Origin: Lineus longissimus
Lineage: Eukaryota > Nemertea > Pilidiophora > Heteronemertea > Lineidae
DNA length: 64,000 bases
Assembly: GCF_910592395.1 (NCBI RefSeq)
Contig: NC_088319.1
Span: forward strand, 14,694,001-14,758,000
Direction: 5' to 3'
Below, piece by piece: positions 13,001 through 22,490 of this stretch. The notes beneath the pieces were generated by a model. That model ran no database searches. It saw only the letters and a list, made by a program, of their open reading frames with translations, and was not told where the DNA came from. Every line of letters begins with the position of its first letter. Position 1 is the stretch's first letter. The position numbers and the translations under genes were made by a program.

Positions 13001-16000
13001 ATAATATTTTTTTTTATACATTTTGCTAAATTGTGATTTGTTTTACCATTGCTAATAACCTGAGTGTTGTGATTAGACGTACATTTCCCAAAACACCTAC
13101 GTCCCCCAAACAATACATTTGTATATGGTTCTGGCATGCCATCAACTTCAAGTTTCTTGCTACCTCAGATCTTAGTATGGAAATTTGAAGTTGAATAATT
13201 GCCAAAATCAAGTGCAAAACATGTCGTTGTCAACCCGAACCGAAATTATGAATCTATATATCTTTGAAAGTTAAAAAAGTATGAAATTACAAAATCAGAA
13301 GTCCATCCTCTCGGTGAACCCATGCTATCATCACCATTGCTCTTTTGTTTGCAGAAAAAACAAAAGAGCAATGCTACTTGATGGCAGCGCCCTTGTGTGT
13401 TCTGTATTGTGTTGTGTGTTATATCGGTTCCATTTTACCAAGGACCGAATCACTGTTTATATGTACAGTGGCATTGGTTCTTGCTAGGATGAAACTGAAA
13501 TATATACTAACAAATCAACATGAACTATTAAGTTAAACATTTTTGCACCCCTAAAGTTGGCAATTGTACCCCCTTTTGTAAAAATTACAAAAGTATAAGC
13601 GAAATTAAAGGGGTTCAGTATGTTAGATCATGCATGGCAGAACTCTCATTTGTGAGACAAGTTGGTCAGATTTTCATTTTCTAAAAAATGTCTTTCAGAT
13701 TGTCTAAAGGGCACGTGGGGTCTGAACTGTATGAACCAGTGCGACTGCAAGAATGGCGGAACTTGCCAGCCGAGCAATGGCGAATGTGTCTGCGAGCTTG
13801 GATTCTTTGGGCCAAAATGTGCCGAAGGTGGGTAAAAATGATTTGGTTTTAAGAAAAATTCATCGACTTGCCCGAGGTGACAAACCCAGGATGAGTTCAA
13901 CCATCTCAGGTGATCATGAAGTGAAACTTCATTGAAGTCAAAAATGGTGCAAAGGACTTTCCACCCATTTAAAGGCTTACCCCCTTTGATAGAAAATTTA
14001 ACTTGAATCTGATAATTCTGGTATATTTCTATGATACCCATCACTTAGGGATTTCTAATTTGGAAATTGTCATCCCAGTTATTTGAAAAACATTCCAGAC
14101 CAAAAATGACAAGCGTGACGGTGTGATATTTCTGACGATATTGAGATTTGTTTCAGCTTGCCCTCCAATGCGCTATGGTGCCCAGTGCATGATGAGATGC
14201 CAGTGCGAAAACGGAGCTGCATGTGACCCTGTGAATGGCAGATGTAACTGTAGCGCTGGTTACACTGGACAGTTATGTGACAGAGGTAAGGTCTTGGCCG
14301 GAATTAGCAGGGGAATGGTCTTCCATGTAAGGAGGGGAGTTCTTCAATGTAAGAAAAGCAAGGTCATATCTAGCCTGCCCTCAGCAGCCAGGGCCACTCT
14401 CTGTTATGATATTAGGCAAAGAGATTTTAACTAAATCTTGTCCTCCACTTACAGAATGCCGTCCAGGAATGTATGGTGAGAACTGTGACAAGCGTTGTGA
14501 CTGCAGGAATAGCGCTGAATGTGATCCTCAAACTGGTGAATGTATCTGTGCTCCAGGATGGAGGGGGATCGAATGCAGTGAACGTAAGTGGCGTCATAGT
14601 GTCATTTCTCTTACCAGACCCAAAGCTGTCGCCAAGGATATTCCAGTGGATGTTCAGTCATATCCAATGTGAATGAAACAACCAGTGGAGTTCCAGTTGT
14701 ATCCAGTGGCAACCACTGTTCAGCATTCGAGTAGTAGTTTTATTGCCAGTGGTGTTCCAGGTTAGAGTTCCAGTTAAAGCCAGTAGGCTACAGGCAAGGT
14801 ACCCGCTTAGTAATCTTATATCATTTTCGTCACATTTCAGAATGCAGTAACAATACCTATGGCCCAGGTTGCTCCAGACAATGTAGCTGTTCTAACGGTG
14901 CCTCATGCGACCATGTCAGTGGTGCCTGTACCTGTACCCCAGGTTGGCGGGACATGTACTGCGAAAAACCCTGTCCAGACGATTTCTTCGGATTAGAGTG
15001 CAAACAAGTCTGCAACTGTAAAAACGGTGCCCGCTGTAATCACATTACCGGAGAGTGCTCCTGTTCACCAGGTTGGATCGGTGAGGGTTGTACGCAAGCG
15101 TGCCCACCCGGTCGCTGGGGACCAGATTGCAAGAGATCATGTGAATGTGATAACGGAGCAACGTGTGATAACGTGAATGGCGCGTGCCGATGTGCTCCGG
15201 GATGGAAAGGCCTACGGTGCAACCAGAGTAAGTCGATATTCTTTGTTCGGAAATAGTTTGATATCAATTTTGCTGTCTTGATGGTGATTTATACTTTTAA
15301 CTTGTCCACAACAAATCTTGGGGTCTTTCATCATCTTGTCCATGTCCATATGTAAAAAGACTATTTTTCTTTTAGTGTGTCCGACTCATTTCTTTGGCCT
15401 TGGATGTGCCCAGAGGTGTATCTGTACCAACAAGGCTGACTGTCACCACGTGTCTGGTAAATGTAACTGCCCTGAAGGATTCACGGGAATGGCGTGCGAG
15501 TTAGGTAAGTACTCATTACTTACTTATTCCTCTTCGTGTCGATAGGGCATAAGACTTAAATCATCAGTCTCCGGTCGGCAGCCAGTCTGTGGATGTTTCC
15601 CTAGTTCAGGCCAACTGCCTCATCTCCTTTTCTTCTGTTCGGTACCAGGTCTCTTTTGGATGGCCTCGATTTCTTTTCCCGTTGACTGTCCAATGGGGAA
15701 CTGTCCTTAGGGGTGTGCCTTGTGGCACTTCAGCGCACATAACCCAGCAGACCCCAGCAGACCCCAGCATCATCTTTGGAAAGTGTCCAAGTTTCAAACT
15801 TCGTCAAATTTTGGAATGTTTTCCTTTGCAGCATGTCCAGAAGGCTGGTTTGGCTTCAACTGCAGCGAGCCATGTGACTGCATGCACGGTCTGTCATGCG
15901 ATCGCTACAAGGGAAAGTGTAAATGTCTCCCAGGTTATGATGGCGATAAGTGTGACAGACGTAAGTATACAAGATGTTGTGAAATATTACGGTTATGTAC

Positions 16001-19000
16001 TGGAGCTAAAAACTGTATCACTTTCTTTCTCGTCAGTAGACACTGGTGTGTTTATCACCAAAACCATTTTGGCATCAAATGATGTTGACAAAGGCCTAAT
16101 GTCTATGACAGCAAGATTGTCTTTGGAAACGATAGCGCAAAGCACTTGTTGAATGAAATGTTTGATGTGTATTGAGCTTTAACAATGAATTTATTGATTC
16201 TTTATTCAATATCCAGGTTGTCCTGAAGGGTTTTATGGTCAAGGCTGCCGGGAGAAGTGCTTGTGTCAAAATGGCGCAGGTTGTAATTTTGATAACGGCC
16301 ACTGCCAATGTGAACCTGGCTGGAGAGGGCACTTCTGTGAAAAACGTATGTACTATTTGACATAGACTATTCAAGTTAATAAATAAACACCTATAACCCA
16401 TTGCTAGAATGATGCCTGCAAAGATTTAGGTCATTGTGACCTTCTTTTCTGGTGTAACTCTGTCAAGATCATAAAATTGATTAATCAGAACATGCTAGAC
16501 ATAGTGGTTACATATTCATGTCTCTGACCACGGTACATGTGAGCACATTGCCCCAGGCCATTTCATTGCATTTTAGGTTATCTTTGTGAATCACCCTTTT
16601 GATGTGTATACAATTTTGCAGCATGTCTTCCTGGAACCCACGGAGCAGGCTGTGCTGAAGAGTGTAGTTGTCCCCAGGGGGAGCCCTGTAACCACATCAC
16701 TGGAGCGTGTAACTGCCCCGCTGGCTTTACCGGACTAGCGTGTGATAGGCGATGCCCTGAAGGAACATTTGGCCCCAATTGTAAAGGACGATGTGCCTGC
16801 GGAAGGAATCACATCTGTGATCATATTACTGGAGAATGTGTGTGCCGGTCTGGATACAGAGGGAGGCATTGCACTAGAGGTAAGATTTTCTTAAAGGGGC
16901 TATGGCCAACAACCAGCTTGAAGGGCAGAGAACACAAAAGATTGGTTTTGCAGCTGAGTGCCGGGCACTTAGCCTCTTGTTCATGATGAAACTGAACTCT
17001 CTTCAACTGCAATTAAAAAGTCTTCAGTTGGCATAGTTTGTCCAAAATGGTGCCAGGTCTGGTAGTTACTTGTAAACTGGTACTGATATAGCGATGATGA
17101 TGCCCATCTTACATTTCTTCAGGATGCAAAGAAAACTTCTTTGGCCCAGACTGCATGTCGAAGTGCATCTGTCAGAATGGTGGTACATGTAACATGATGA
17201 CCGGAATGTGTACGTGTCCGCTTGGCTTCATTGGGCCATCTTGCGGTGGCAACTGCCCGCCGGGCTTCTTCGGACATCTGTGTAAGGAGAAATGCTCGTG
17301 TCAGAACGGTGCTACCTGCGATCACATCACGGGACAGTGTCGATGCCAGCCGGGCTATTTTGGGAAGAGATGTGACCGCGGTGAGTTGATAACTGTCATA
17401 ATAACTGCACTACACCACTGTGTATCACTGCATTTCTGTTTTCCTGGACCACCAGTAATTACGAACAGTGTATCTTTTGAAGCCGAGTGTAACTTTGGAT
17501 AATATAGAAACATCAAAAAAGATACAAACATGAAAAGTTTTCTATAAAGAAAGATATTATGTTTTTTTCAGTTTGTCCTGAAAACACGTACGGTAAAGAC
17601 TGCCAGGGACAGTGTAACTGTCACAATGATGCTCTCTGTGATAAGATGACGGGCACGTGTAGCTGTGGGATGGGATGGACAGGAGAGACATGCCAAGTGC
17701 CGTGTGAGGATGGACTTTACGGACCTAACTGTACTCAGAATTGCATTTGTCAGAATGGTGGGTCGTGCGATCGATATAGTGGCTGCTGTAAATGTCAGCC
17801 GGGATGGTATGGCCAGCAATGTGAATATGGTAAGTCAACCAAATAATCAATCAATCTATCAATAGTGGATTTGAAGTGACACCTTTGATAGTGACAGTTG
17901 TTTTGAAGTGCAATTATTAAAGAGATTGAAGAACAGATAAAGAAATCGTCCAGTGCATGAAGTTTCAATTTCGTAAAATCGTCCTCTTCTTTTCAGAATG
18001 TCCCGAAGGATTCTTCGGCGACAACTGCGGACGTAAATGTGATTGCGTCAACAACGCCAAATGCGACCCAGAGACTGGTCAGTGTATCTGCCCACCTGGG
18101 TACAAGGGTAATACCTGTGAGAAGGTTTGCCGAGAGGGCACGTACGGGAAGCGATGCAAGAAGGATTGCAAGTGTGAGGACAAGTCGCGATGTGACCCAC
18201 TGACGGGAGAGTGTTCCTGTCCATCAGGGTTTACTGGAGAGAGATGCTTTAAAGGTAGGATTTGCATAGTATGTTGTCTGTGGTAGGCTGTAATTCAAGA
18301 TTTCGTGTTGGTGAATGCAAATGTGACCGAATGTCTTAAATTTTATCTCTTGGTTTTGATACCTTAACTTGCAAGATAGTTGGCTTGGCTGCAAGTGGTG
18401 CAAAACTAGTTAGTTTCATGTGAAACTCAGATTTTATCTAATTTCACTCTACATCCTTTTGCAGCATGCCCAGCTGGCCGATATGGTCCTGACTGTACAA
18501 TTACCTGTGACTGTGATAGTGGTGTCAACTGCGACCCCGTGTCTGGAGCCTGCCAGTGTCCTGATGGCATGATTGGGACACGTTGCCAGATACCAGAAGG
18601 TAACAATTAAAATCAAAAACTTCCCAATTTGATGGATGGAATTTCTGCCAGTTGAAATGGCTCTTTCTGATCATCAGAATGGTTCTTGGTTTCTCCACAG
18701 CAGAACCTCTCTAAAAATGCATTGGCGATGATGGAGCATGTATAGTATCACCGCCATGTCGTTTTGGGAGGTTCTACCATGACACTTTATACCCAAATAT
18801 ACCGAGTATGGTATTAAGTCGAGGTGTCAAAAGTGTGGGTTCTAATAGCACCCTAGTAGTCCATAGTAAGTACTTTGCATACACGATTTAAAGTTTTATT
18901 CACACTTTACATGTACACTGTAAAACACAAACTGTTGTGACTAAAATCTTCATACATTTCTTGTGTGTTTTTTCTCAATTATATGTTAGTAATAATTCAC

Positions 19001-19675
19001 ATCAACTTGATGAAAATAAATAATGGTAGATATCCGTTAAGTTTATTGCCTAGGTTACTTATCTTTGAATATTTCAATGAAGCAAATGGAATTTAAAAAT
19101 TTAGCTTTTTGATGGGATTGCGGGATGCATCGGAGTTAATCTGAGGATATTTAATTCATGTCATAACATTGTGCATGAGAATGTGGTTTGAAGACCCCCA
19201 GCATGAAAACTAACTCTGATGTATTGGACGTTATGAATTTCTCCAACTGGTTAACCTAGTTCAGGGCCTGGTTGTTTAAAAAAGTTCTCAATTATTATCA
19301 ATCACTGATTGATTTTAGTTTTAGTTACAACAGCTTTGCTACCAAAATCAGTATCCTATTTTTCCTCTGAATGACTTTTTCCAGCATTGTCAACTAACAT
19401 AATCTTGTTCAACAAAATGTCATCAATTCTCTTAGATCAAGTTGCCCAAATTACTGATGGAACACCCTAAACACTGATCACAATGTAACACTGATCTAAC
19501 TAAAGGATAACTGTGTTCAATTAAAAAGCAGTGTTTCAAATATATTTCAGGAATTGGGGTTGTGAGTGCGGTCCTCAACACAGAGTCACCCTCCAGTAAC
19601 CCAACGCTATCAACTATCGTATGCGCCATTTCTGGGTTTATTTTATACGTACCCAGCCTACTTTATGCTAATTAG
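15..19675 (+). CDS. MEGF6: MEGF6-like multiple-EGF protein, 3' part of gene (22 exons, 5' end outside window)
   Basis: The exons join in phase to give 1,269 codons plus a stop: 15-152, 609-731, 929-1051, 1545-1589, 2412-2552, 7922-8064, 8342-8674, 8803-8989, 12361-12486, 13699-13827, 14157-14285, 14455-14583, 14841-15227, 15376-15504, 15832-15960, 16217-16345, 16622-16879, 17123-17380, 17572-17829, 17997-18254, 18465-18599 and 19551-19675. Every intron is GT-AG and phase 1, except the two at 8065 and 8675, which are phase 0. The order of a few DVNEC-type EGF repeats, a linker and then a long row of CPPGxxGxxC laminin-type EGF repeats is that of MEGF6, a secreted or extracellular protein of poorly known function. 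MEGF6 also has a signal peptide and EMI domain, which would lie upstream of this window. MEGF10/11 and PEAR1 share the repeats but have a transmembrane and cytoplasmic region that is absent here. The family call is firm; exact orthology is inferred. Confidence 0.82.
182..213. repeat. (CAT)n simple repeat in MEGF6-like intron 1
   Basis: About ten imperfect ATC/CAT triplets. The run directly abuts the decayed EGF exon copy that follows it. Confidence 0.9.
215..310 (+). pseudogene. Decayed or alternative duplicate of EGF exon 1
   Basis: This intronic stretch aligns along its length with exon 1 of the MEGF6-like gene. Both begin GCTGCAG and both contain the shared block CAGTGCTCCTGTAACCA. Translated, exon 1 reads [12 protein letters not shown] and the copy reads [13 protein letters not shown]. 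One structural cysteine has become histidine, a residue is inserted, and the last cysteine region is lost. The frame is still open. It looks like an old exon duplication losing function, but use as a rare alternative exon is possible, because a CTGCAG acceptor-like site lies at its start. Confidence 0.6.
1545..2552 (+). CDS. MEGF6: MEGF6-like exons 4-5: linker without EGF repeats
   Basis: Exon 4 (1545-1589, 45 nt) encodes a short tyrosine-rich segment beginning [11 protein letters not shown]. Exon 5 (2412-2552, 141 nt) encodes a cysteine-free, Pro/Thr/Gln-rich segment containing [13 protein letters not shown]. Both are phase 1-1 with good acceptors (TTTTTTTCAG and TCTTTTCCAG) and donors. They separate the Ca-EGF run from the laminin-type EGF run, where MEGF6 proteins also carry a non-EGF spacer. 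Being frame-neutral, either exon could be skipped without changing the downstream frame. Exon 4 is short, so it is the less certain of the two. The introns around them (1052-1544 and 1590-2411) show nothing else recognisable. Confidence 0.7.
4767..4806. repeat. 20-bp tandem duplication containing TGACATCA
   Basis: The unit TGATGATGACATCACATAGG occurs twice head to tail, the second time ending in A. Each copy holds TGACATCA, one base from the cAMP-response palindrome TGACGTCA. A regulatory role is only a possibility. Confidence 0.8.
5441..5627. mobile_element. Palindromic miniature element (MITE-like)
   Basis: The left end (5441-5462) has AAGGACTTTGAACCAGC and then GGTCCAACATTTC. The right end carries the reverse complement in mirror order: GAAATGTTGGACC near 5581, then GCTGATTCGAAGTCCTCAAGG ending at 5627. 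The arms pair with a few mismatches and there is no coding capacity, as in a non-autonomous inverted-repeat transposon. Confidence 0.65.
7922..8989 (+). CDS. MEGF6: MEGF6-like exons 6-8: start of the laminin-type EGF array
   Basis: Exons 7922-8064, 8342-8674 and 8803-8989 encode about five EGF-like repeats with the eight-cysteine pattern of laminin-type or MEGF repeats, for example [16 protein letters not shown] and [10 protein letters not shown]. The two internal introns are phase 0 and cut inside repeats; all other introns of the gene are phase 1 and cut between repeats. One repeat in exon 7 is unusual ([17 protein letters not shown]), with shifted cysteine spacing. Together the exons give 221 codons without a stop. 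Confidence 0.88.
9466..9568. mobile_element. Short inverted-repeat element, about 100 bp
   Basis: The left arm contains CCTCAAGTTTGC (ends 9485) and the right arm GCAAACTTGAGG (starts 9548); these 12 bp are perfect. Pairing extends outward with mismatches to about 20 bp. The spacer includes ACATGTA-type sequence. It may be a small MITE or a hairpin. Confidence 0.5.
10376..10531. repeat. 78-bp tandem duplication
   Basis: Two head-to-tail copies, each beginning CCTTGAATAA and containing CCTCCACACCAACAAAAACA. They are nearly identical, with only a few substitutions (such as AATATGTCC against AATAAGTCC), so the duplication is recent. The repetitive minus-strand open frame across it is a by-product of the repeat. 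Confidence 0.9.
12361..14583 (+). CDS. MEGF6: MEGF6-like exons 9-12: four single-repeat EGF exons
   Basis: Exons 12361-12486 (126 nt), 13699-13827, 14157-14285 and 14455-14583 (129 nt each) encode one laminin-type EGF repeat apiece. They are phase 1-1 and bounded by CAG/GTAAG-type sites; the donor at 13828 is GTGGGT. Motifs include [30 protein letters not shown] and [10 protein letters not shown]. Exon 9 is one codon shorter than the others and lacks the N-G-A/G residues that normally precede the fourth cysteine. Confidence 0.9.
12580..12627. repeat. Short tandem repeat built on TGTGCACTTTTGC
   Basis: Three consecutive copies of about 17-21 bp (TGTGCACTTTTGC, TGTGCACTTCTGC, TGTGCACTTTTGC) lie in the intron just after exon 9. 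Confidence 0.7.
14841..15227 (+). CDS. MEGF6: MEGF6-like exon 13: three fused EGF repeats
   Basis: A single 387-nt exon encodes three complete 43-residue laminin-type EGF repeats ([30 protein letters not shown]). Its length is exactly three times the 129-nt single-repeat exons nearby, and it has the same phase 1-1 borders. This is what intron loss, or unequal duplication with loss of the intervening introns, would leave. Confidence 0.92.
15376..16345 (+). CDS. MEGF6: MEGF6-like exons 14-16: three single-repeat EGF exons
   Basis: Exons 15376-15504, 15832-15960 and 16217-16345 are each 129 nt, phase 1-1, and encode one EGF repeat ([30 protein letters not shown]). The intron between the first two carries a retrotransposon remnant on the opposite strand. 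Exon 15 reads CMHGLSC where most repeats have CxNGAxC. Confidence 0.9.
15606..15797 (-). mobile_element. Remnant of a non-LTR retrotransposon (C-terminal tail of the polyprotein)
   Basis: A minus-strand open frame of 63 codons lies in the intron between exons 14 and 15 of the MEGF6-like gene. It contains [20 protein letters not shown], close to the G-K-R-x-R-G-R-P-K-x-T-W-R-R-T-x-E-x-E-M signature that follows the reverse transcriptase domain in many animal LINEs. The reverse transcriptase catalytic core is not present, so this is a 5'-truncated or decayed copy inserted antisense to the host gene. The element's true borders are not visible to me; it may extend from about 15560 to 15830. Confidence 0.65.
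16622..18254 (+). CDS. MEGF6: MEGF6-like exons 17-20: four two-repeat EGF exons
   Basis: Exons 16622-16879, 17123-17380, 17572-17829 and 17997-18254 are each exactly 258 nt, phase 1-1, and encode two 43-residue EGF repeats. Examples are [30 protein letters not shown] and [10 protein letters not shown]. The constant size and phase point to duplication of a two-repeat exon. The repeat in the first half of exon 17 has [14 protein letters not shown], lacking the usual N-G. Confidence 0.93.
17430..17475. repeat. Copy A of a short dispersed repeat shared with 47615
   Basis: This 42-bp intronic segment begins GCATTTCTGTTTTCCTGG, continues with ACCACCAG, and ends ACAGTGT. It matches 47615-47660 with about five differences. 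Confidence 0.65.
18465..18599 (+). CDS. MEGF6: MEGF6-like exon 21: last EGF repeat
   Basis: A 135-nt exon encodes the final EGF repeat ([19 protein letters not shown]) followed by QIPEG. The acceptor is TTTTGCAG and the donor GTAACA, splitting a glycine codon in phase 1. Human MEGF6 likewise ends its array with a repeat followed by a short non-EGF tail. Confidence 0.9.
19551..19675 (+). CDS. MEGF6: MEGF6-like terminal exon: hydrophobic C-terminal tail, possible GPI-anchor signal
   Basis: After the acceptor TATATTTCAG at 19550, a 125-nt frame continues in phase from exon 21 and ends with TAG at 19673-19675. It encodes a small-residue, Ser/Asn/Thr-rich stretch ([11 protein letters not shown]) followed by a run of about 18 mostly hydrophobic residues ([18 protein letters not shown]) that ends at the stop. 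A hydrophobic C-terminus with no basic cytoplasmic tail, after a small-residue region, is the layout of a GPI-attachment signal. The exon was chosen for splice site, phase and an in-frame stop; I found no competing exon. GPI anchoring is an inference. Confidence 0.6.
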
Positions 19676-22393
19676 ATGCGTAAGTGGCGCCATCTTTGAA
19701 TGTTTATCTTCATTCATTCTATGATAGTTGTTATTTGGAATCTATTGGTGTTTTTAATGTATCTACCACTCACTGCTCAAGATGGTTAAAAAGTTGACTC
19801 AACCTTGGATCATTTTTGTGTTGGTACCAAATGGCTACAGTTTCCCCTAAATATTTGGGGTCATATCACTACAGCACTCATTTACAGAGTAAACACATGT
19901 TTAAGTATCATTTCAAGCAAGGATTTCAGAAAAATCAGGGCATATCTTCCTTACTTTTTTTCATTTTGGGAGCTACACATTTCTCCTCGTTGAATGTTTG
20001 AAAAATATTCCCATTTTCCCAATGAACATTTTGAGCTGGTAGTTTTTACAACCCCCTATAGTATCTGTCTTCATAGCATTACCGAACTGGAAGAAACTAT
20101 AATACTGTGATATTAGCTTCAATCTTGGTGTGTTTTTTATTGTTGGTTAATGAAATTGATATGGCCATAGAAAAATGTATGATTGTTGCAAGTTTCTGTG
20201 GCTTTTGATCAGTGGTATTTTTCCAACTCTGAAATGTTGTGTTTCAGTTTGACAAAAGAAACACCCATGCAGATTTTGCCACAGAGGTTAATCTAATTGA
20301 TTGCAACCACCTTATTTTGGTGATTTTCTTCATCAATTTGTTCAAAACTGTATCTAAGAGAATTGAAGATACCTATTGTAGAGTTAGTTTCTCTAACACT
20401 AACATCTTCTCCTTTAATGTTAATTATGACCTTTGACCTCAATTACTCCACCAATCAGATTCTATAGATTAGTCACCTGACTATCTTCTCTTCTGCTTCT
20501 TTTAGACAAAAGTAAGTAGTTGGGTCAAACCTGTAAAATGGCGGGAGTTGTTGTTTACAAAAGGGAAGCTCCCTGGTAGAAGTCAATGCTTTTACACTAC
20601 AGTACTGCTCAGAAGTAACTTCCAATGTATTGTGGAACGTCTATATCACAATCTACAATCACATCTAAGGACAATTTGACGCACCTCCACTGCTCAATCT
20701 ACATGCAGGTATTGCCGATTTCATACATGTATCCAGCTGCCTCTGAATTACATCCCGATTGCAGACTTATGTTCCGTGCAGTGTTGGATCTTACTTCTGG
20801 ACAGCACTGTACCTGAGCTTGATAGGATGTTTCCTGTGTACATCTGTCAGATTGTAAATTGCAAGCTGGCTATTATTGGTGAGGATAACTAACCCCTTGA
20901 CTGCGGGTTCGGTTGTCAAGTATAACCTTTTGAGCATACCCTTTGGACTGACCGTAGGGAGGTGTCCTGATTATAGAGGTAAAGGTACATAGAAAGAACC
21001 CATATGGGACAAAAACCATTGTCAATAAATGGAGAGTGTCCTGCTAACACTTACTCAGTAAAGAGGGGTTCAGCGTGTGATGACCGATATCCTATTCAGT
21101 TCATAAAGCATTCGGTCTGTGAGGCAAGAAGCTCCACTTTGGTGGGACAGTTAGTTATTCGTAAGCCGCACTCCAGTGATGTTGTGAGTCTGGTCCAGTC
21201 AATTTGTAAGTGGATAAGTGGGTAGTGAGTACTGTGTAAGTGGATAGTGAGTAATATATAAGTGGTAAGTGAGTATTTGTGCTGTTGTTGCATGTCTTGA
21301 TGGCAGTTGTATAAGAAATGAGATGAATATGTGGATATTGTAGTGATGGGGCCATCATCGTGGTTCTACGTCAGAGTCAATAGCAATATTATCTCTGCCT
21401 CTGTGATGTTATTTGTTAGAGACAAAGTCACAAGTGTTATTTATGTGATGTCGATGGATTTGAAACAGTTAGTTAGCCCAAGTGGTATTGTCTGATAGGG
21501 TTAAAAACTAGTTTGTTGATGTGGGGATTGGCAAAAAGAAAAGATACTGTTTAATGTTGTCTACCAATACAAACATGTTGTATGATGTAAAAATTGTTTC
21601 ATGGACAAAAAATCCAAAATCCCCCCCCCACCAAGATTTACTAACATATAGGCTACTAAAACCTTATGAGGCTTTTTGGATAAGGTAGGTGCATGCTCCC
21701 CTTGCATGTTCTATTAAAAGATTGAGTACAAATAACCAGTTCAGTCATCTCTAAACATCTTTTCCTCTTTGTTTTTGGTAAGTATTCATGTGTTTTTAAT
21801 TTCATTGCATCTTGAGTTACCACAAACGACAACCTTATTTTCACAGCCTTCCATCCCTTTTCTTTCAGTTTGATTCTGTTTGATTCTGTTTGATTAACTG
21901 TTTGTTTTCACTGTGTTGTAACAATTTGCGTGCACTTTTTGTCTTTTTAAGTTCTTGAAATTCTTGAAAGAAGAAAAAGACGGGCGCTGGATTAAATACT
22001 TGCCTCAAAATTAACTCAGTAAGTATATATAGGAGGGTTCCCAGATTACAGTTTGAATTTCAAATCAAACATGTACATCCCCTTTCCAGTTGATACCCAG
22101 TGATCTACTGGTTGGTAAAGTATGGTTTTTCAGTAATTCTTATTTTATATGTTGATGATATAACGGTTAAAGGAAGCTGAGATGTTATATGGCAGTTGCC
22201 TATGTTTCTTCTTCGTAAATCAACTTCATCACCCAAAGTTTCAAAGGTGATTCGAATTGTATTATCACACAATAATTTCTCCTTTACAGGGAATCCTCTA
22301 CATGTAGGTCCACAGAGGGGTGACATCCCAGGCTACTTGGGAGGTTAAGAGGTCAACACCCAAGGTCGCAGGGAGAAGAGTTGAGAATTACAT

Positions 22394-22490
22394 GGATACG
22401 GTTGTCAAGGAAACACCTTGGATACGGTTGTCAAGGATACTGTGGAAACACCTTGGATATGGTTGCCTAGGGTATGAAGGAAACACACTG
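22394..22490. repeat. Short imperfect tandem repeat built on GGATACGGTTGTCAAGG
   Basis: Four overlapping copies of a GGATA(C/T)GGTTG(T/C)C motif alternate with three copies of GGAAACACCTTGGATA or GGAAACACACTG. It is low-copy and local; no function is suggested. Confidence 0.7.
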
